DNA of 64,000 nt, taken from the NCBI GenBank assembly GCA_963787415.1, contig CAWBCO010000002.1, forward strand, positions 806,001 through 870,000. The letters run 5' to 3'. This document shows, piece after piece, positions 59,819 through 64,000 of this stretch (within the stretch, counting starts at the first letter, position 1; every line of letters begins with the position of its first letter). Below the pieces are notes generated by a model. That model made no database searches. It was not told the DNA's origin and was given only the letters and a program-made list of their open reading frames with translations. Origin of the DNA: CAVUWL01 sp963787415 (GTDB lineage Bacteria; Actinomycetota; Thermoleophilia; Solirubrobacterales; 70-9). The translations under genes were made by a program, and so were the position numbers.

Positions 59819-61000
59819 ATGAAGGCGGTCATTCGCGACCGCGGAGTGCGGGCGCCAATTCCGCCGTTTGGCGAGGAGCATGAGCAGCTTCGGGAAACGG
59901 TCAGCCGCTTTGTCACAGAGGAGATCGCATCCAACGTCGATCGATGGGAGGCCGCGAGGGAATTTCCGCAGGAGCTGTATCTACGATGCGGAGAGTTGGG
60001 CTTTCTGGGGTTGAAGTTCCCCCAGCGATACGGCGGCCAGGGGGGAACGCATCTGGATGACGCGGTTTGGGTCGAGGAGCTTGCTCGCGCGGGTGGCTCC
60101 GGCGGAGTCGCGGCCGGACTCAATGCGCACGCCTCTATCGCGCTGCCACCGATATTTAACTTCGGAACTGAGACCCAAAGACAGCGCTGGCTGATCCCGG
60201 GTATTCGCGGTGAGAAGGTCGGAGCACTCGGCATAACCGAGCCCGGTGCGGGTTCTGACGTAGCCGGTATCTCGACTTTTGCCCAGCGTATTGACGGCGG
60301 TTATCTCGTCAACGGGGCAAAGACCTTTATTACCAACGGTGTCCGTGCTGACTTTCTTGTCTGCGCGGTTAAGACCACTCGTGCAGGTGGACATCAGGGC
60401 CTCTCATTCTTGGTGCTGGAGAAGGAGATGGAAGGTTATGAGGTCACCTGCAAGTTGGAGAAGATGGGCTGGCACTCCTCCGATACCGCCGAGCTGTCCT
60501 TCACCGAAGTGGAAGTCCCTGAGGAGAATCTGTTGGGTGAGGAGAATGAGGGATTCAGGCTCATCATGGGCAATTTCGCCTGGGAGCGCCTGTTGATGGC
60601 AATCGGTGCGGTGGGGGCAACCCAGCGGCTGATCGAAACCGCAGCCAGCTACGCGATAACGCGGGAAGCCTTCGGGCGGCCGATCGGGAAATTTCAGGCT
60701 ATCCGACATCAAATTGCCGAGATGGCAACCGCGGCCGAAGCTGCCCGCGCCCTGACCTACAGTGCTCTGCGACTTTTTCACGAAGGCAGGGACTGCATCC
60801 GCGATGTATCGATGGCCAAGCTCCTAACCCAGCGCACCGTTCTCGAACTAGCTGACCGCACTCTGCAGATTCACGGCGGCTACGGATACATGCGCGAGTT
60901 CGGAATCGAGCGCGCCGTCCGCGATGCTCGACTCGGCCCAATCGGTGGCGGAACCGACGAGATCATGAAGGAGATTCTCGGTAAGCAGATGGGCTTATAG
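59819..61000 (+). CDS. Acyl-CoA dehydrogenase
   Basis: 393 residues, about 200 bases after the other dehydrogenase. The patterns ALGITEPGAGSDVAG, AKTFITNGVRADFLV and HGGYGYMREFGIERAVRDARLGPIGGGTDEIMKEIL match its neighbour and suggest a duplication or a second substrate range. Codon use seems less GC-extreme than its neighbours, by eye only. The start ATG 59819 has no clear ribosome site. The gap before it (59618-59818) holds no other gene I can see. Confidence 0.9.
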   Translation: MKAVIRDRGVRAPIPPFGEEHEQLRETVSRFVTEEIASNVDRWEAAREFPQELYLRCGELGFLGLKFPQRYGGQGGTHLDDAVWVEELARAGGSGGVAAGLNAHASIALPPIFNFGTETQRQRWLIPGIRGEKVGALGITEPGAGSDVAGISTFAQRIDGGYLVNGAKTFITNGVRADFLVCAVKTTRAGGHQGLSFLVLEKEMEGYEVTCKLEKMGWHSSDTAELSFTEVEVPEENLLGEENEGFRLIMGNFAWERLLMAIGAVGATQRLIETAASYAITREAFGRPIGKFQAIRHQIAEMATAAEAARALTYSALRLFHEGRDCIRDVSMAKLLTQRTVLELADRTLQIHGGYGYMREFGIERAVRDARLGPIGGGTDEIMKEILGKQMGL

Positions 61001-61244
61001 AGTCGAGTCTCAATTACCGCAACTGTGCGTCTGCCATTACGGGGGCCTCCGGCTCGAGCAGCTCAGATGGCAGAGGTTCGGGCGCCAGAAGGTAGAAACT
61101 CGCTTGTGCCCATTTCGCGCCCGATCTGGAGGCCTGGTCTGGGTTCCGCACTGTCGCCAAGGAGCCCGCTCCCGAGGAAGTAAAAGGGTGCGCAGCCTCG
61201 CAAGCACGAAGTGACAACAGCTTCGCGGCAGACGCCTACGTCGC
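61001..61244. other. Non-coding gap
   Basis: 244 bases between the dehydrogenase and the convergent lipoprotein gene. Only antisense-like open frames without family features are present; no promoter or terminator stands out. Confidence 0.5.
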
Positions 61245-61805
61245 CTATGGTCGATGGGCACGGATCTTTGCGTAGGCTCCGCCGGGGCTGGGGGGCAGGC
61301 GCGCCGCGGAGGCTTTTCGCCTCGGTGCACGAGTACGGATAACTTTTCCTGTGGGTGAGATCACATACCAAAAGCCACCATTTAAGTCCTCAGCCTGACC
61401 GCTCGCCAATCCAGGAGAAGTGTCGGAAACATAGGTGTAGAGGGGCCAACCGGCGTAGGTGACGACCATTCCGCCTTCGGGACTTTGATCGCTGCCGAGC
61501 AGTCTTGGCTGGGCCTGCCCCGAGCTGAGTGCCCGCTTCTCACCGCTTGTGAGAGTGAGTGGCGGCCAAAACTGCGCGCATGAACCTTGGCACGTCACTT
61601 TGTGGCGCGCGTCAGGTACGAATATGTAGAGGGTTTTTCCTTCCCCATCTACGAGCACCGGTCCTAGGCCGGCAATATTTAGAGAAGCGACTTTAGCCTC
61701 TTTGATCGGTGAGGCTGTCGTCTTTCCTTCATTGGAGCTGCTACCACAGCCAGCGACCTCACAAAGAGCCGCAAATAAGAGGAGGAGTCCGAGCAGCTTC
61801 TTCAA
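61245..61805 (-). CDS. Lipoprotein with secreted repeats (PF03640-like)
   Basis: 186 residues with a lipoprotein signal peptide (MKKLLGLLLLFAALCEVAGC, lipobox VAGC). Two repeats match the secreted-repeat family: VLVDGEGKTLYIFVPDARHKVTCQGSCAQFWPPLTL, and GWPLYTYVSDTSPGLASGQ with GGFWYVISPTGKV. The family is extracytoplasmic and of unknown function, often near redox proteins. The C-terminal 25 residues are basic and possibly less structured. Confidence 0.88.
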   Translation of the reverse strand: MKKLLGLLLLFAALCEVAGCGSSSNEGKTTASPIKEAKVASLNIAGLGPVLVDGEGKTLYIFVPDARHKVTCQGSCAQFWPPLTLTSGEKRALSSGQAQPRLLGSDQSPEGGMVVTYAGWPLYTYVSDTSPGLASGQAEDLNGGFWYVISPTGKVIRTRAPRRKASAARLPPSPGGAYAKIRAHRP

Positions 61806-62006
61806 CTGATTCCCTTATTTGTCGACACCACTAGATCTGGTAGCCGCATCACGTGTGGCCTCGTGTACGGGCAGCAGAGTGTCCCCACCGGCATGAATGA
61901 ACATGCCCCGGCGCTACCCACGACGGCCGCATCTAAACCAGATCCGATCCACAGCTAAGAATCAAACCGGGCCCGACGCATCACCTCTCCGCTCAGCCCG
62001 CAGGCT

Positions 62007-63314
62007 CTAGTCGGGAAGCCGAGATTTGACCTGGTAGACGGACTCAAAACCGCTCAGAAATCCGTGGCGCGCCGCGTGCAGGTAAATCCGCCAAACCCTT
62101 GCCCGTTCGATCCCCGCTAGCCTAATGGCGTCGTCAAAGTGTTCTTCATAGCGCTCCAGCCAATGATCGATTGTCTTTACGTAATCGGAGGCAAAGCCCT
62201 CGACGTGCTCGACCTCAAGCCCCGCTCGCTCGAGCGCGAGCTGAATCCGGGAGAGATGCAGCGGGTCGCCGTCGGGGAAGATGTAGCGCTCCGACACCGG
62301 CCCGGCGTCATTGTCCTCGCCGTGTTGAAGTTGTGCGATGCCGTGGTTCAATAGCCGTCCCCCGGGGCGAAGCAACCGGGCCAAGGAGGCGGCATAGCCG
62401 TCAATCCTGGCCTCGCCGACGTGCTCGACCATCCCAATGCTGGCAATCGCGTCGAAAGATTCGCCGCTCAATTCGCGGTAATCAGCGGCTTTAAATTCCA
62501 CCCGGTCCTCAACCCCCAGATCTTTGGCGCGCTGCTGGGCGAAGCGAACCTGGGGCTCTGAGAGCGTGATGCCGAGCACCCGGGCGTTATGTCGAGAAGC
62601 TGCGTGTAAAGCGAAGCTGCCCCAACCGCAACCGACGTCGAGCACCCGCGAACCCTCTTTCAGGCCGAGCTTGGTGCAGACCATCTCCAACTTGGCCTCT
62701 TGAGCCTCCTCCAGGGTGTTCGCCCCGGTGGAAAAGATCGCGCAGCTGTAGGTCATCGAGGGATCGAGGAAGAGGGCGAAGAAACCATTACCCGCGTCGT
62801 AGTGGTAGCGAACCGCCTCGCGGTCGCGCCGCGGACTATGAAGCGTGCCATGCAGTCGCAGCTCGATCTTCGGAACGCGCGGTGGCACGATCACACCCAT
62901 GGCGCGAAGTGCGCCCCCCACCAGAGCGACCGTCTGTCGCGGCGGGATTCTCGGCGGCTCCCAGGCCTCGACCACCTCGATCGCTGCGTCGATGTCATCG
63001 ACGTCGAGCAGTCCTTGCACGTAGGCTCGCGCCAGTCCGAGCTCCCCAGGGGCTCGGATGATGTGAGCAATCGCCCTCGGCGAATTAAATATGAATGTGG
63101 GACCGGGCCGAGTACCGCTCAGCAAGGAGCCATCCCAAAATGAAACACTAAATGGACGCTCCCTGAAGGCGCGCTGAAGCTCTGCCCTCAAGCGGGCGGT
63201 GCTAGAAAACAGGCCACCCGCGCGAGACAACCGCCGTGGAGGAGACCCGCTAAAGGGAGGCGAAACCGCCTCGTCCTCTGGGTTGAGGTTCTGCTGAAAG
63301 GTAGGACCGGACAC
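62007..63314 (-). CDS. Cyclopropane-fatty-acid-synthase-family methyltransferase
   Basis: 435 residues from GTG 63314. The AdoMet site is VLDVGCGWGSFALHAA (about 225-240), preceded by the family pattern HYDAGNGFFALFLDPSMTYSCAIF and followed by DAIASIGMVEHVG. Such enzymes add a methylene or methyl group to unsaturated lipid chains, for example cyclopropane or mycolic-type modifications. The N-terminal 30-residue part is Ser/Pro-rich and may be outside the core. The last 15 residues match the CFA end (GFLSGFESVYQV). No partner operon is seen. Confidence 0.9.
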   Translation of the reverse strand: MSGPTFQQNLNPEDEAVSPPFSGSPPRRLSRAGGLFSSTARLRAELQRAFRERPFSVSFWDGSLLSGTRPGPTFIFNSPRAIAHIIRAPGELGLARAYVQGLLDVDDIDAAIEVVEAWEPPRIPPRQTVALVGGALRAMGVIVPPRVPKIELRLHGTLHSPRRDREAVRYHYDAGNGFFALFLDPSMTYSCAIFSTGANTLEEAQEAKLEMVCTKLGLKEGSRVLDVGCGWGSFALHAASRHNARVLGITLSEPQVRFAQQRAKDLGVEDRVEFKAADYRELSGESFDAIASIGMVEHVGEARIDGYAASLARLLRPGGRLLNHGIAQLQHGEDNDAGPVSERYIFPDGDPLHLSRIQLALERAGLEVEHVEGFASDYVKTIDHWLERYEEHFDDAIRLAGIERARVWRIYLHAARHGFLSGFESVYQVKSRLPD

Positions 63315-63791
63315 CCCTGCACTCTATGCACTGACGGATCTGGGCATCGGCTCAGTGAGGCGGATTTTTTCGCTCAGACCCGTAGCGGCCTCGGCAATCG
63401 CGGCGGCATCTTCCCCGCAGGGCCTCGGCCGTACCGCATCCACCCTGTCGATCGGGTGAGGTCGAAGCTTCTCCCCCGGAATTTCCACAATCGTCCGCAA
63501 GGAGGCGGCAGCGGTACTCGACCCGAGACGAGACTCGCTGTCTCAGCACCGAGGCTCATGGAACGTATTCCCGAGTGGCGTCGCTGAGCGCGTTGGCCTG
63601 CCGTCGCGGCTCTACAGATGCAGCTGCCCCGGAATTCGGTCCTCGAGCACAGCTTCAGGGCAGATTCGCCCTTTACTCGGCAGGTCCCTTGCTGACGGAT
63701 TCAGCGAAACCACTTTCCCTGAGCAAGATCATCCGCCCGATCGATGCCGCTGGGCGACACGGTCGCTGGTTTACCGGCGCTAGCCTGGGTT
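63315..63791. other. Gap without a recognised gene
   Basis: 477 bases. Short frames on both strands (61-72 residues) lack family features. No tRNA or riboswitch pattern is visible. It contains the promoters of the CFA-like gene (minus) and probably of the 3' end gene (plus). Confidence 0.5.
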
Positions 63792-64000
63792 AATGGAGGA
63801 GATCCTCGAAGGAGTCTTTCACTGGAAGGCAATCCATCCTCAGATCGGAGTTGAGGTGGATTGTCACTTCCTTACTTCCTCCAAAACAGCAATCGACCCG
63901 CTGCTTCCAGCGGAGGGAATCGAGTGGTTTGACGACTTCGATGTGATCAGGGTGGTCCTCTCCAATCGTCACCACCTGCGCGATGCTGGCCGCCTCACCG
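63792..64000 (+). CDS. Metallo-beta-lactamase-fold-like hydrolase, 3' truncated by window edge
   Basis: ATG 63792 opens a frame to the window end (69 codons, no stop). The peptide MEEILEGVFHWKAIHP, then VEVDCHFL, IDPLLPAEGIEWF and VVLSNRHHLRDAGRL, has the look of MBL-fold proteins in this lineage, where the NRHH segment resembles the HxHxDH metal motif region in an altered form. It is a partial, inferred assignment. The true reach is outside the window. Confidence 0.6.

Overview
The window reads as a chromosomal segment of a high-GC, Gram-positive actinobacterium, most likely of the class Thermoleophilia (Solirubrobacterales-like). That placement is inference from gene content: an actinobacterial-type integration host factor, YrbE/Mkl lipid-import genes, a PimA-like glycosyltransferase, many short lineage-typical hypothetical proteins, GTG/TTG starts, ATGA/TGATG overlaps and apparently leaderless promoters. 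Genes are densely packed on both strands. I see no rRNA, tRNA, CRISPR array, insertion sequence or phage module.

Layout. 1-3.7 kb: a 5'-truncated sedolisin facing a secreted subtilisin-like protease. 3.7-7 kb: CorA-type channel, cold-shock protein with a clear terminator, typA, and a remnant of an MFS transporter. 7.4-12.5 kb: acyl-CoA dehydrogenase behind a TetR-type operator, two small hypotheticals with a Bcp peroxiredoxin, a cation antiporter with a lipoprotein. 12.5-14.8 kb: MoxR/VWA (CoxE-like) pair. 14.9-20.4 kb: sulfatase, Stf0 sulfotransferase, Rrf2 regulator, and an ABC importer whose binding protein resembles the ThiY/NMT1 group. 20.4-24.1 kb: a PAS-GAF-GGDEF-EAL gene broken by a one-base frameshift, then an AlkA-type glycosylase. 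24.2-26.6 kb: a YghO/bCerS-like acyltransferase divergent from a serine-palmitoyltransferase-like enzyme, a candidate ceramide module. 26.9-29 kb: mihF and lineage-typical small proteins. 28.4-34.7 kb: a coupled operon of two YrbE/MlaE permeases, Mkl-like ATPase, MMPL transporter, thioredoxin-fold protein and B3/4 protein, with no Mce proteins nearby. 34.8-41 kb: lipoprotein, aldehyde dehydrogenase, and metH behind a SAM riboswitch. 41-45.4 kb: a glycosyltransferase-flippase fusion and a large membrane protein. 45.4-48.7 kb: a heme/Fe-S block (HemQ-like, ferredoxin reductase, BolA, CGFS glutaredoxin, ErpA/IscA). 48.8-52 kb: DegV, three small membrane/stress proteins (one of only 44 residues), and a TetR-nitrilase pair. 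52-61 kb: acyl-CoA catabolic region with SDR, MerR, CoA-transferase/racemase, BKACE, carboxyltransferase, enoyl-CoA hydratase and two acyl-CoA dehydrogenases. 61-64 kb: secreted-repeat lipoprotein, cyclopropane-fatty-acid-synthase-like methyltransferase, and the start of a metallo-beta-lactamase-like gene.

How it fits together. The strongest themes are lipid chemistry (Mce-type import, branched acyl-CoA breakdown, possible sphingolipid synthesis, CFA-type lipid methylation) and Fe-S/heme biogenesis. A TetR repressor resembling FadR has a 16-bp palindrome at its own operon that matches 15 of 16 positions of one upstream of a distant acyl-CoA dehydrogenase, suggesting a small fatty-acid regulon. 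The most interesting candidates are the bCerS/SPT pair with its overlapping promoters, and the five-gene MerR/BKACE/carboxyltransferase operon.
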